Part shown: one piece after another, positions 32,887 to 40,926 of the stretch
Numbering within the stretch: position 1 is the stretch's first letter
Layout of the letters: each line of letters begins with the position of its first letter
Assembly (NCBI GenBank): GCA_964652235.1
Contig: CAZZDK010000005.1
Span: 1 to 64,000, forward strand
Direction: 5' to 3'
Length of the DNA: 64,000 nucleotides
Origin: CAZZDK01 sp964652235
Lineage (GTDB): Bacteria > Pseudomonadota > Alphaproteobacteria > UBA9219
Translations under genes and position numbers: made by a program
Notes under the pieces: model-generated
Told to the model about the DNA's origin: nothing
Databases searched by the model: none
Seen by the model: the letters and a program-made list of their open reading frames with translations, nothing else

Positions 32887-33026
32887 GGGAGGCCTTTGGT
32901 CAACAAACAAGAAATCAATAACCCCTTATAAAATCGTAATAAATGAATTTGATGCAGACAGAACGCATCACCCGCAAACCATTTGAGCGAAAACGAAAAA
33001 GTGGGTTAAGTCATTGACGAATTAGG

Positions 33027-33054
33027 AACTGGACTTTTTTCCAAAAGTCCAGTT
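33027..33054. repeat. 12-bp perfect inverted repeat in non-coding region
   Basis: AACTGGACTTTT and AAAAGTCCAGTT around a 4-nt loop. The half AGTCCAGTTAC recurs at 33121-33131 and ACTGGACTTT at 33345-33354, so the motif is spread over 330 bp. The region from 32887 to 33438 has no gene; I see only these repeats, the inverted repeat at 33175 and the tRNA-like end at 33210. Confidence 0.7.
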
Positions 33055-33174
33055 ACCACAGAGAGAAGTGGCCCAGAGAGAGGGCAAAAAGGGCGTTTGG
33101 GGGGAATATCAGGGGCGCGGAGTCCAGTTACAAAATGCGAAAACGCCGCATTTCCTTGCGTTTTTGTGCCACGC

Positions 33175-33202
33175 TTACAAAACAGAGAATCCGGTTTTGT
33201 AA
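33175..33202. repeat. 9-bp inverted repeat TTACAAAAC/GTTTTGTAA
   Basis: Exact 9-bp arms with a 10-nt loop; TTACAAAA also occurs at 33128-33135. Arm-type repeats of this kind flank recombinase core sites in many integrative elements. Confidence 0.6.
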
Positions 33203-33209
33203 CAGTAAT

Positions 33210-33234
33210 TGGCGGAGGGAACGTGACTCGAAAC
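33210..33234 (-). other. tRNA-Ser-like 3' end, possible attachment-site remnant
   Basis: Read on the minus strand the segment has TTCGAGTC (T-loop positions 54-61), four more T-stem bases, a 3' acceptor strand TCCCTCC, discriminator G and CCA, which is the layout of a tRNA-Ser 3' end. The 5' T-stem strand upstream does not pair and no tRNA body is present. This is what an att core left by a tRNA-integrating element looks like. No integrase gene is in the window. Confidence 0.4.
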
Positions 33235-33438
33235 GAACATGCTCTGAATTAATGCATTGATTTTGAACGATTCCCGTCAGAGCCGCCGGGGTTTCGTGGC
33301 CAAAGGCCGTTATGTGAAAGTGCGCCTCGACCATCGATAACGCTACTGGACTTTCTATTAAAATTACTCAACCCTTTTGAAGGGCATTGTCGCACAGACT
33401 GCACAACTTTGGCACAACATTGGACAGTAAAAAACCTT

Positions 33439-34209
33439 ATGAGAATTATCAGTTTCAGCGACCTTCATCTTGAATTCGGGTCCGACATAAAGCCGCCTTC
33501 GGCGAACGATGCCGATGTGATGGTTCTTGCGGGCGATGTCCTTTCGTTGAAGAAATATCTTCCCTTTGAGCGTTATCTTGAAAACTGGAAAAAGCCGGTT
33601 CTGATCGTCATGGGCAATCACGAATACTACACACGAACCCCTATGGACGAGGAAGAAAAGAAGTTTACGGCGTGGTTGGCCGAAGATCACCCGAACGTCC
33701 ATCTATTGCTGAACAACGAGATTTCCATCGGCGGCGTCAATTTTTTCGGCGGCACGATGTGGACGGATTTTGCAGGCGGCGATGAGATGGCCATGAACTC
33801 CGCGCAACGTCAGATGAACGATTTCCGTTTGATAAAAACCGCCGAAGGAAAGACGTTGGGGCCTTCAGATACGATCATCTACCACGAGACTTTCTTAAAA
33901 AAGCTGAAGACGTGGCTCGCCAAGGATATGTCGGGGCCGCGCGTGATCATCACACATCATTCGCCGGTGCTTAATCCGAATACCCGATACAAAGAAAGCC
34001 CCTACATGTACGCATTCAACTCGCTGGATATGACGGATATCATCAGGAAACATCGACCAGATTTGTGGATTTATGGTCACACGCACGAGTGCGACGACCA
34101 AACCATCGGCAAAACCCGCATCATCTCGAACCAGCTTGGTTATCCAGATAAAGCCGGCGGTTATGAATGTGCCGGATTTGATGAAGGCGGGAAGCCCGTC
34201 GATTTGTGA
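33439..34209 (+). CDS. Calcineurin-like metallophosphoesterase
   Basis: 256 residues with every motif of the family: SDLHLE near the N-terminus, VLAGDVLS, VMGNHEYY, ITHHSP and YGHTHE. The two-metal site is therefore intact. Members cleave phosphomonoesters or phosphodiesters, often nucleotides; substrate here unknown. ATG 33439 begins directly before the first strand (MRIISFSDLH). It stands alone, followed by a promoter and attenuator region leading to the OPRT-like gene. Confidence 0.88.
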   Translation: MRIISFSDLHLEFGSDIKPPSANDADVMVLAGDVLSLKKYLPFERYLENWKKPVLIVMGNHEYYTRTPMDEEEKKFTAWLAEDHPNVHLLLNNEISIGGVNFFGGTMWTDFAGGDEMAMNSAQRQMNDFRLIKTAEGKTLGPSDTIIYHETFLKKLKTWLAKDMSGPRVIITHHSPVLNPNTRYKESPYMYAFNSLDMTDIIRKHRPDLWIYGHTHECDDQTIGKTRIISNQLGYPDKAGGYECAGFDEGGKPVDL

Positions 34210-34259
34210 CCCGTTTTTGCACGAAAAATGAAGACGTTACCCCGTTGAGCGAGAACATT

Positions 34260-34288
34260 TTGACAAACCCGCCATTGTTCTTTAATTG
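34260..34288 (+). promoter_or_regulatory. Promoter of OPRT-like gene
   Basis: Perfect TTGACA at 34260-34265. The -10 is weak: TTTAAT (34281-34286, spacer 15) or TAATTG (34283-34288, spacer 17). The predicted transcript starts near 34295 and has a leader of about 175 nt containing an ORF and a terminator hairpin. Confidence 0.5.
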
Positions 34289-34323
34289 AACCCAAGTCCC
34301 ACCCGAACAAAGAGGGATCAAAG

Positions 34324-34470
34324 ATGGCTGGTGACACCACCATAGCCCACATCTGGCTACGCACCATAACGTCTATTCCGGACGAACCTCTCTTTTCTGT
34401 TTCTACCATTCCCCCGCGCCGAAAGGCGCTTTTTTTATGCCCCAAATCACAACCCGCGAAAGGAGCGAAA
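34324..34470 (+). promoter_or_regulatory. Leader ORF of a pyr-type attenuator
   Basis: A start codon at 34324 with AGAGGG at 34311-34316 opens a 49-codon leader in frame with the OPRT-like gene. Its middle is pyrimidine-rich (CCTCTCTTTTCTGTTTCTACC at about 34388-34408), and it runs straight through the terminator hairpin at 34416-34436. This is the layout of the E. coli pyrBI and pyrE attenuators, where UTP shortage stalls polymerase in a U-rich tract so that the leading ribosome catches up and prevents the hairpin. Unlike those, no leader stop codon is seen, so read-through would also add 49 residues to the enzyme. Confidence 0.5.
34416..34436 (+). terminator. Intrinsic terminator (attenuator) before OPRT-like gene
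   Basis: GCGCC-GAAA-GGCGC followed by seven T residues: a strong stem with a stable GNRA-type loop. It ends 34 bp before the OPRT-like ATG and downstream of the promoter, so it must act as an attenuator or end read-through from the metallophosphoesterase. Confidence 0.75.
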
Positions 34471-35109
34471 ATGACCGAACAAGAATTCTTGGAAATACTG
34501 AGAGAGACAGGCGGCTACATCACCGGAAGCCATATTGTCGCGACGTCCGGAAAGCATCTTGATGCTTATTTGAATAAAGACGCGATTTATCCCCATACCA
34601 GCGCTGTGTTGGCGGTGTGCAAGGCCATGGCTGAATTGTTCGCGAACGAGAACATTGAGGCGGTTGTCGGACCATCGCTGGGCGGGATCATTCTTTCACA
34701 ATGGACGGCATATCATCTCAGCGAAATCACGGGCAAAGAAGTCCTTGGCATCTATACCGAGAAAAACGCGGAGAAAGATCAAATCCTGACGCGAGGCTAT
34801 GACGCTCTCGTTCGCGGGAAGCGGGTTCTGGTGGTCGAGGATATTCTCACGACTGGTGGGTCGTTGGCGAAAGTCGTTCGCACCGTCAAGGCAGCCGGAG
34901 GCACGGTCGTTGCGGCCTGCGCGATGGTCAACCGCGATCCGGATAAAATCGATGATGTCGTCATCGGCGCGCCGCTCAAAACTTTGGCTTCTCTTCGCTT
35001 GCCTTCATGGGATGAGGCCGATTGCCCTATGTGCAGAAATAAAATGCCGATTAACGTGACGGTTGGCAAAGGGCGTGAATATCTGGCGAAGAAAGGAGCG
35101 GCTCAATGA
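34471..35109 (+). CDS. Orotate phosphoribosyltransferase-like PRTase
   Basis: 212 residues. Type I PRTase fold with the PRPP motif VLVVEDILTTGGS and the substrate part ITGSHIVATSGKHLDAYLNKDAIYPH, which resembles OPRT (SGxHxxxYxxK). A C-terminal CPMCRNKMPINVTVGKG with a CxxC is seen in a divergent short OPRT branch. With pyrE at 24162 this is a second copy, so it may use another base. ATG 34471 has GAAAGGAG upstream. It overlaps the HAD gene by four bases. Confidence 0.82.
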   Translation: MTEQEFLEILRETGGYITGSHIVATSGKHLDAYLNKDAIYPHTSAVLAVCKAMAELFANENIEAVVGPSLGGIILSQWTAYHLSEITGKEVLGIYTEKNAEKDQILTRGYDALVRGKRVLVVEDILTTGGSLAKVVRTVKAAGGTVVAACAMVNRDPDKIDDVVIGAPLKTLASLRLPSWDEADCPMCRNKMPINVTVGKGREYLAKKGAAQ

Positions 35110-35753
35110 AAAATGCGCAAAACATTCTCTTCGATCTCGACGGCACAATCAGCGATCCGAAGCAAGGCATTACCAAAAGCATCGCATATGCTTTACAGGA
35201 ATTGGGGCATGCGCCGCCGCCACTTGAAGAACTGACGGCCTTCATAGGCCCGCCTCTGAAGAATGCCTTTGAGGAAATGCTCGGTAGCGCCGAGCAAGCC
35301 GAAAAGGCTCTGTCCCTCTATCGTTACCGATATAACGAAGAAGGACGCGGGATGATCGAGAATATTCTTTATCCCGCTATTCCAGAAACGCTTGCCGCCT
35401 TAAAGAAAGTGGGAAAACGCCTTTTTATCGCGACCTCGAAACCGCACATTATCGCAACAAAGGCCGTTCATCATTTCGGTTTGCTTGATCTCTTCTCAAA
35501 AATCTACGGCCCAGAACTTGACGGCACGCGCAACGACAAGGGCGAGTTGATCGCTCATCTTCTCGCCAACGAAAACATCGCGCCGGAAGATGCCGTCATG
35601 ATCGGCGACAGAAAGCACGACATCATCGGCGCGGCCAATAACGGCGTTTCCGGGATTGGCGCTCTGTGGGGCTACGGCTCGGCGGAAGAATTGCGAAAGG
35701 CAGGCGCAGCAGCACTTTCCGAAAAGCCAGAGGACTTACTGAGTCTATTCTAA
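35106..35753 (+). CDS. HAD-family phosphatase (Gph-like)
   Basis: 215 residues with the four HAD motifs: LFDLDGTISD near the N-terminus (nucleophile Asp), ATSKP (Ser/Thr), a Lys in the helix after it, and VMIGDRKHDIIGAANNG (acidic motif). The helical cap inserted after motif I places it among phosphoglycolate phosphatase/5'-nucleotidase-like members. Coupling to the OPRT-like gene suggests dephosphorylation of a nucleotide product. The stop overlaps the convergent MFS gene by four bases. Confidence 0.85.
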   Translation: MKNAQNILFDLDGTISDPKQGITKSIAYALQELGHAPPPLEELTAFIGPPLKNAFEEMLGSAEQAEKALSLYRYRYNEEGRGMIENILYPAIPETLAALKKVGKRLFIATSKPHIIATKAVHHFGLLDLFSKIYGPELDGTRNDKGELIAHLLANENIAPEDAVMIGDRKHDIIGAANNGVSGIGALWGYGSAEELRKAGAAALSEKPEDLLSLF

Positions 35754-36949
35754 GCCGTGGCCTTTTCAGCCTTGTAAAGCTTGAAATAGACCATTGCCGT
35801 GGGCGCGGTGATAAGCAGAATGACAAGCAAGGATTCCGCCGCGCCGAAATGGTCGGCAAGAACGCCCGCGAGGATTGATCCAACGCCGCCGACCAGGGCC
35901 CCCGCAAAGGAAATCAGCGATCCCATCGTCGAGCGCTGGGCGGCGGAAAAGTTTTCCTGTTTCAAAGCGCCGTCCGCCGTCATTCCAACGGCATAGGACA
36001 ATTGCGTCGTCAGCATCAAAATTGGCGAGAAGAACGTGGCCATCGCATAGGCGATGCCGGAGGCGATATAGGAATAAACCGTCGCGCCGAGAAGCGATTT
36101 CATCAGGCCAACCCTTTTCGTGATGCGCCCCGCGCACCAGAAGGAAACGGCCCCGAGCCCGTTCTGTCCCGCGCGATAGAGGGGCGTCAGCCATGCGGGC
36201 CAGACGGCATCGACGAAACCGGGTGTGAAGTTATGCGCCGCATCGCCCATGCCGCGCTTGATCGCGCCCGCGATGGCGAGACCGCGAAGGCGCGGATTGC
36301 GGATAATTAGTTTAAGCGCCTCTTTCATGTGCTTTAGATTTTCGACGCCTTTGGCTTTATGCGTGGGTGGCTCAACTAAGAACAGTGTCATAAGAAAAGC
36401 GCTGAAAACGGGAATGATAGAGAGAGCGACGAGATGCTTGTAGCCAAAGCCAAGATAAAGCAACGCCATCGCTATAACGCCTGAAAGAGCAAGCCCAATT
36501 TGCGCCATGGAATAAACGCGCCCGATCATCTTGGCCGCTTCTTTCGTGCGGCGATAATGAAGCAGCGTCTCATAGAGCAACGCATCGTTATTGCCCGAAT
36601 ACATGGAGTTTGCAAAGCCGATGCAGAACGCGCCCGCATAAAGGAGTGCAAGGCCAAAAGAAACATGAAAAGAAAGAGCCAACAAGATGATGCCCAAGAC
36701 CTCGGCGATTGAGCCAAGAATGAAAGTCATGAGCCGCCCGATCTTGTCGGAGAAAACGCCGGTCGGGATTTCGAGAAGCGCCTGCGACACGCTCATGACG
36801 GCAAAAACGCCCATCGCATCGGCGAAGGATCCCGTGACTTCACGGTACGCCAGCACGGCCACAGGATAGAATAACTGCATAGAGCCGAAAAGCGCGTTCC
36901 AAGGCAAAAGATGAAGATTGCGGCGAAGATTGTTGGGTTTATGCGTCAT
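35750..36949 (-). CDS. MFS transporter (copy 1)
   Basis: 399 residues with about 11-12 hydrophobic segments. The loop 2-3 signature GVFSDKIGRLMTFILGS is the MFS motif A (GxxxDxxGRR). The family is that of drug or small-molecule exporters; substrate unknown. A closely similar copy lies at 53166-54365 (I estimate about three quarters identical by eye). Last gene of the XRE-MTase-GNAT-GNAT-MFS operon; it overlaps the upstream GNAT gene by four bases. Confidence 0.85.
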   Translation of the reverse strand: MTHKPNNLRRNLHLLPWNALFGSMQLFYPVAVLAYREVTGSFADAMGVFAVMSVSQALLEIPTGVFSDKIGRLMTFILGSIAEVLGIILLALSFHVSFGLALLYAGAFCIGFANSMYSGNNDALLYETLLHYRRTKEAAKMIGRVYSMAQIGLALSGVIAMALLYLGFGYKHLVALSIIPVFSAFLMTLFLVEPPTHKAKGVENLKHMKEALKLIIRNPRLRGLAIAGAIKRGMGDAAHNFTPGFVDAVWPAWLTPLYRAGQNGLGAVSFWCAGRITKRVGLMKSLLGATVYSYIASGIAYAMATFFSPILMLTTQLSYAVGMTADGALKQENFSAAQRSTMGSLISFAGALVGGVGSILAGVLADHFGAAESLLVILLITAPTAMVYFKLYKAEKATA

Positions 36950-37842
36950 GTCTTGCCTTCAACTCTGTAATCCTCTTTCAGCAGCGCAAGCCGCCAGTCT
37001 GCGGCGCGGGTAAAGCCGAGTGATTGATAAACACGAATGGCATCGGGACGCGAAGCGAAAAGCGTCGCTTCACGCAAGGCGGGACGTTCCTGCATCAGGA
37101 CTTTGAGGCCGTGCCCTGTCACCAACCGCCCATAGCCTCGATTGCGCAGCTCAACAGGCGTCCAGACGGGACCGATAATGACCGTTTCGGGAATGTTGCC
37201 GCCGATGCCGCAGAAGGAGACGGGATTGCCCGCGTTTTCCAACATGAAGGTTTGTTTGCTCTTCAGCCAATGATCAACTTCCTTCTCGACCGAGGCTTTC
37301 AGGTTCGGTCCCGGCTCGGCATTGTTGGCTTCGATGTTGAAAGCCATGCGCCAGTCGATCAACAAGGCGCGGTCTTTGTCTTCCGCCAACCGCAAAGAAA
37401 GACCTTCCAGCAAAGGCGGTAACCGCATGTCCTTTAGATCGAGACGAAAAAGCCAGTCGTCGCCATATCTGCGAAAAGCTTCCGGCGGAAGGGCAAGAGC
37501 CGAAATAACGGCATCGACGTGCGACGCGAGGCCAAGAATAGCCTCAATCTTGCCGCCTCGTTTTACAATGGCGGGCCGAATCGCTTTTGCCAGCGCGGGC
37601 AGACATGCGGGATCCTCGGCGAAGACGAGGACGGTCGGAAGCCATGTGTAGGTGATAACGCCGACAAGCCGATCACCATCGAACGCGCCGAAATATTCAG
37701 CCTGCAACGGCTTGCCTTCATAGATAAGCCCCGCCGCAACGGCGTTCGAGCGCAGGTAATACGTCTCCGCCGTGTGCGGGGCCAGAAAGGCGTCAAGCGT
37801 GGCGGCGTCTGTGGGGAACAAGGGACGAGTTGTGATGATCAT
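36946..37842 (-). CDS. Tandem GNAT N-acetyltransferase
   Basis: 298 residues. The C-terminal half has the acetyl-CoA site VWTPVELRNRGYGRLVTGHGL and the closing LFASRPDAIRVYQSLGFTRAADWRL typical of GNAT. The N-terminal half (YFGAFDGDRLVGVITYTW) looks like a degenerate second GNAT domain. The position between another GNAT and an exporter suggests modification of a small molecule or self-protection; substrate unknown. Confidence 0.8.
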   Translation of the reverse strand: MIITTRPLFPTDAATLDAFLAPHTAETYYLRSNAVAAGLIYEGKPLQAEYFGAFDGDRLVGVITYTWLPTVLVFAEDPACLPALAKAIRPAIVKRGGKIEAILGLASHVDAVISALALPPEAFRRYGDDWLFRLDLKDMRLPPLLEGLSLRLAEDKDRALLIDWRMAFNIEANNAEPGPNLKASVEKEVDHWLKSKQTFMLENAGNPVSFCGIGGNIPETVIIGPVWTPVELRNRGYGRLVTGHGLKVLMQERPALREATLFASRPDAIRVYQSLGFTRAADWRLALLKEDYRVEGKT

Positions 37843-37857
37843 AGTTATCCTTACTTA

Positions 37858-38742
37858 TTAAAAAGCTAAAGTCGGTTGAAGCATAAATGGGCAATCTACG
37901 TCGAGCCTTCCGCGAACCATAAGAACATTCTTCTTCCGGCACGGGGCTTCCGTTCCCTTCCATGCCAAAAGATCAGAAGGAAAGTGCGTTTCAATTTTTT
38001 GTGGAGCGCAATCCAACGCGCCAAGGATTTGGGCAAGCGTCGGTATTTTCTGACCAACAATGTCGAGGAGACAAAGCGTGCCGCCTTCTTTATGTCGAAG
38101 TGCGACAATCACCTGCAGGGCAGGAAGATGGTAGAGGCACAGGCCTTCTGTGCCCATCGCGTTCAAAACAAACATGCCCGGAAGACCGCAGATCGACGCG
38201 ACGCTCGATGCAGGACTGCGTTTCAGCAACATTTGTCGCAAGAGATCCCGATCCTTTTGGGACTCCCAAGAGAGCTTATAGGCGCAGGCTTCGCCGACAG
38301 CCTCCGGCGGCTTGCCAACAAAGAAATGCTCCTGCACGCTGCGAAAACCGAAGGGAAGATAGAAGTCCGGTATTGATGTGTGCAGCAAAACCAAATCCGA
38401 TTGCTTATCACACCAAGCCAAGGCGCGGTCCAAAAGATCGCGGCTTAGCCCGCGATGACGATAGATTGGACGTGTAGCAACAGACTGAATTCCCAAGGCC
38501 TTCACCTGACTTCCGGAAAGAAGCAGGGGCACATTGATCGCGCTGGCATTGGCAACGCAGTTTCCTTTTTTGTCGAGATAGGAAAAGGAACGATAGGTCG
38601 GCTCAAACAGGCCAAAAGTTCTCAGTGGTTCAACGTCCAAACCAAAGGTATCCGCAAGAAGTCGCATAACCGATTGGAAAACAGGCGCTTCGTCGTCGTT
38701 ATTTTCCTGATATGCAAGTTCTGTTGATACCGTTTTGCTCAT
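37858..38742 (-). CDS. Eis-like GNAT N-acetyltransferase
   Basis: 294 residues. The acetyl-CoA-binding segment IQSVATRPIYRHRGLSRDLLDRALAWCDKQ and DLVLLHTSIPDFYLPFGFRSVQEH match the N-terminal GNAT domain of Eis/enhanced-intracellular-survival-type proteins; the rest probably forms the second domain. Some Eis proteins acetylate aminoglycosides at several amines. It is 15 bp from the downstream GNAT gene. The substrate and any resistance role are inference. Confidence 0.72.
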   Translation of the reverse strand: MSKTVSTELAYQENNDDEAPVFQSVMRLLADTFGLDVEPLRTFGLFEPTYRSFSYLDKKGNCVANASAINVPLLLSGSQVKALGIQSVATRPIYRHRGLSRDLLDRALAWCDKQSDLVLLHTSIPDFYLPFGFRSVQEHFFVGKPPEAVGEACAYKLSWESQKDRDLLRQMLLKRSPASSVASICGLPGMFVLNAMGTEGLCLYHLPALQVIVALRHKEGGTLCLLDIVGQKIPTLAQILGALDCAPQKIETHFPSDLLAWKGTEAPCRKKNVLMVRGRLDVDCPFMLQPTLAF

Positions 38743-38781
38743 CTGATCCTGCTTATCACGCGATATATGCTCGATCAGAGA

Positions 38782-39573
38782 TTATTGTCGCCCTAAGGCC
38801 GTCAGGCAAGATTCAAATTCTGCCGATAAGTCTGTGTCCTCAGACCCTTCCCTCGTAAAAAACGCTCCGCCGACCAAGTAGCAATTATTGGTGAAAAAGG
38901 CTTTGCCTTCGGCTTTCATATCGTGGATCCGTCTTTGGACGACATCCTGTCTGCTGTACACGCCAAAGGACATTTTGGTGATTTGGAAATCCGTTATTTT
39001 GTATCCAAGGCTAGAAGCATGCCGCAGCAGATCCTTTGGATTTGAGTAGCTGGAGACCAGCAACAAGACGTTTGGGCACCCCGTCGACAGAAGTGCCTTG
39101 CTGATATCGATGCCGTCTTCCCCACCGCAAAGATCTGGCAACGTCAAAACACTCCTGTCAAGGGCCGGAAGATAAGGCGGGTTGGCAATTAGATACTCGG
39201 CGTCGACTGCGCTATCGGCGGCAAAAAACGATTGATGATGAACCGTGTATTGTCTGGACAGGCCAAATTCTTCGATCAAGGATATTGCCGTTTCGACAGC
39301 CTCGCCGTTGATTTCATAACCCTCAACGGGTCCCAGATAATTGGAGTTGATAAGCGCCGATATGACGGGTTCGCCCGTGCCGGACCCAAATTCTACAATT
39401 TTTGAAATCTTGTCGTTGTCCTGAAGCTTGTTGAACACAAGCTGTTCAAGCGCACCTGAATAACGTCTCGACTCTTCCGGGCAAAAGAATTTTTTGCGCG
39501 TGTCGTTAAAGGTCGTTCGCGCAGACGGTTTCTGAAAAGCCAAATGTTCGGCAGCATGATGTGTAAAATGCAT
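38782..39573 (-). CDS. SAM-dependent methyltransferase with NPPY motif
   Basis: 263 residues. Motif I IVEFGSGTGEPVISAL, an acidic loop EGYEINGEAVETA, and ANPPYLPALD near residue 132. NPPY occurs in N6-adenine and N5-glutamine methyltransferases, where it contacts a planar amide or amine. The C-terminal part is short with no target-recognition domain, so a DNA methylase is less likely than a small-molecule or protein modifier. Its start overlaps the XRE gene stop by one base. Confidence 0.72.
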   Translation of the reverse strand: MHFTHHAAEHLAFQKPSARTTFNDTRKKFFCPEESRRYSGALEQLVFNKLQDNDKISKIVEFGSGTGEPVISALINSNYLGPVEGYEINGEAVETAISLIEEFGLSRQYTVHHQSFFAADSAVDAEYLIANPPYLPALDRSVLTLPDLCGGEDGIDISKALLSTGCPNVLLLVSSYSNPKDLLRHASSLGYKITDFQITKMSFGVYSRQDVVQRRIHDMKAEGKAFFTNNCYLVGGAFFTREGSEDTDLSAEFESCLTALGRQ

Positions 39574-40274
39574 TACTTTTTCTTTCTCTCATTAGATTGT
39601 GTCGGTGCCGATGCTTCAGTAGCCTGTGGCTCTTTTGACATGTTCCAAAAAGCGTCAAACTGTTTGCGATAAGCATTCGTAATTGCGGGAAATTTATGTA
39701 GAACGATTGTTGGGGCCGGTATCGTCTGAAAATCCATGATGGCCAAACATTCCCCATAAATATAGAACGGGACTGGGGAAAATAGTTCTTTCGATATCCA
39801 TCGATACTCGTTGTAATCCGAAGCGATAAAATTCGTGTCGCCCTCGCACAAGATAGCAAGAACCTTTATGTCTTTCCTTTCCACGACAAGATCGGTCATC
39901 CGCTTGCGATGAGATATGGAAAAGTCCTTGCCCATTGCCCAGAATAGATTTTCGTCGATCCCAAGCTGAACGATTGTCCCGCCATGTTTGCGAGCATATT
40001 CGTATACGCCATCAAAAAAACGGCGAAGACCTTCTGGCCCAACCAGAACCTCAACCCCCTGAGGCTTCAAGCGAACGCCAAAATTGTCCGTAAATTCGAC
40101 GCCGTTTTCATCGAAAACGCGGATAATGTCCTTTAATGTGCCATCCCGAGGCTGAACAGCCTCATCCTCGATTTTATTGATAGTGTCGCGAGTCAGTCCT
40201 GCTTGCTCAGCTAAATAGGCAGCCGACCACTTTAAAAGCCCGCGCCCAGCTCGTATTTGACGTCCCACAGACAT
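39573..40274 (-). CDS. XRE-type regulator with C-terminal sensor-like domain
   Basis: 233 residues. The helix-turn-helix LLKWSAAYLAEQAGLTRDTINKIEDE (about 13-38) is followed by a ligand-domain-like region containing YRWISKELFSPVPFYIYGECLAIMDF and IVLHKFPAITNAYRKQFDAFW. Endings of that type occur in TrmB-like sensor domains. The start at 40274 is chosen for GGGAGG four bases upstream and a normal HTH start. It leads the operon with MTase, GNATs and MFS and probably controls it and the divergent gene. A related regulator is at 41275. Confidence 0.78.
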   Translation of the reverse strand: MSVGRQIRAGRGLLKWSAAYLAEQAGLTRDTINKIEDEAVQPRDGTLKDIIRVFDENGVEFTDNFGVRLKPQGVEVLVGPEGLRRFFDGVYEYARKHGGTIVQLGIDENLFWAMGKDFSISHRKRMTDLVVERKDIKVLAILCEGDTNFIASDYNEYRWISKELFSPVPFYIYGECLAIMDFQTIPAPTIVLHKFPAITNAYRKQFDAFWNMSKEPQATEASAPTQSNERKKK

Positions 40275-40543
40275 AAAACCTCCCAAAACATGCAATTTGC
40301 GCGATTATCGCATAGCTATGGTTAATAATCTATGTTTATTTTATACACCAGAGCTACCAAATATCGGTACATTCTTACATATTATGGGTAACCGGCATAA
40401 TTTCAACATGTTTCTTTTAGTTTCGGCATATTTATTTCCTGCATTATGCAGATTTCTATTGCTTTCGCCCCAACCGTCCGGTACATTGCCAAAATACGGT
40501 AGCCCAAGGGCGTTTTTGAGGGCTTTTTCAAACGGAGGGGTTA
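40275..40543. promoter_or_regulatory. Divergent intergenic region
   Basis: 269 bp between the XRE regulator (minus) and the small gene at 40544 (plus), AT-rich and surely holding both promoters. It contains ATGGTTAA at 40318-40325 (reverse of the CtrA half-site TTAACCAT). I could not fix a convincing -35/-10 pair. Confidence 0.45.
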
Positions 40544-40915
40544 ATGTTCGATTTTAATACATCTTATAAGAATTACGACGAACAGTTTATTCAAGATAAC
40601 GCCCCTCATGGCCATGAGGCCACCGTTTTTGTCTTCCCTTATAAGTCAAACGGGATCGTCCCAGTTACCCCCGGAGACGACATTATCGACCGCCGCATGA
40701 ATGCGCCCCTTTGCTCCGACGAAATGCGCGCCGTCTTGGACATGATTAAATACCGCGCCAAGCATTTGAAACAAGAGATTTGGGTCGCCACGGCAACGTT
40801 TTTGACGACGATGGGCGTTGAAGAGATGGAAGACCTTTGCCGATGCGATTTTGTCCGCGCCGTTGAATACCTTGTCAATCTCGACATCCCAGCTCAAGCG
40901 CAAAGCGCAATGTAA
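40544..40915 (+). CDS. Unknown small protein (AxEYLVxLxI family, copy 1)
   Basis: 123 residues, no known domain. The C-terminus DFVRAVEYLVNLDIPAQ resembles the end of the next protein (NAIEYLVDLQISN), and both have a central helical stretch, so they look paralogous. The start has GGAGGGG at 40534-40540. It is the first of three co-directional genes ending with an XRE regulator. Confidence 0.62.
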   Translation: MFDFNTSYKNYDEQFIQDNAPHGHEATVFVFPYKSNGIVPVTPGDDIIDRRMNAPLCSDEMRAVLDMIKYRAKHLKQEIWVATATFLTTMGVEEMEDLCRCDFVRAVEYLVNLDIPAQAQSAM

Positions 40916-40926
40916 GGGTGTCAACA

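Noticed and set aside
33210..33234. A complete tRNA-Ser gene
   Set aside because: Only the 3' quarter is present; no acceptor 5' strand, D-arm or anticodon arm is found on the minus strand upstream.
40297..40557. 86-codon ORF in the divergent intergenic region
   Set aside because: Overlaps the start and ribosome site of the gene at 40544 and has no coding-like composition.
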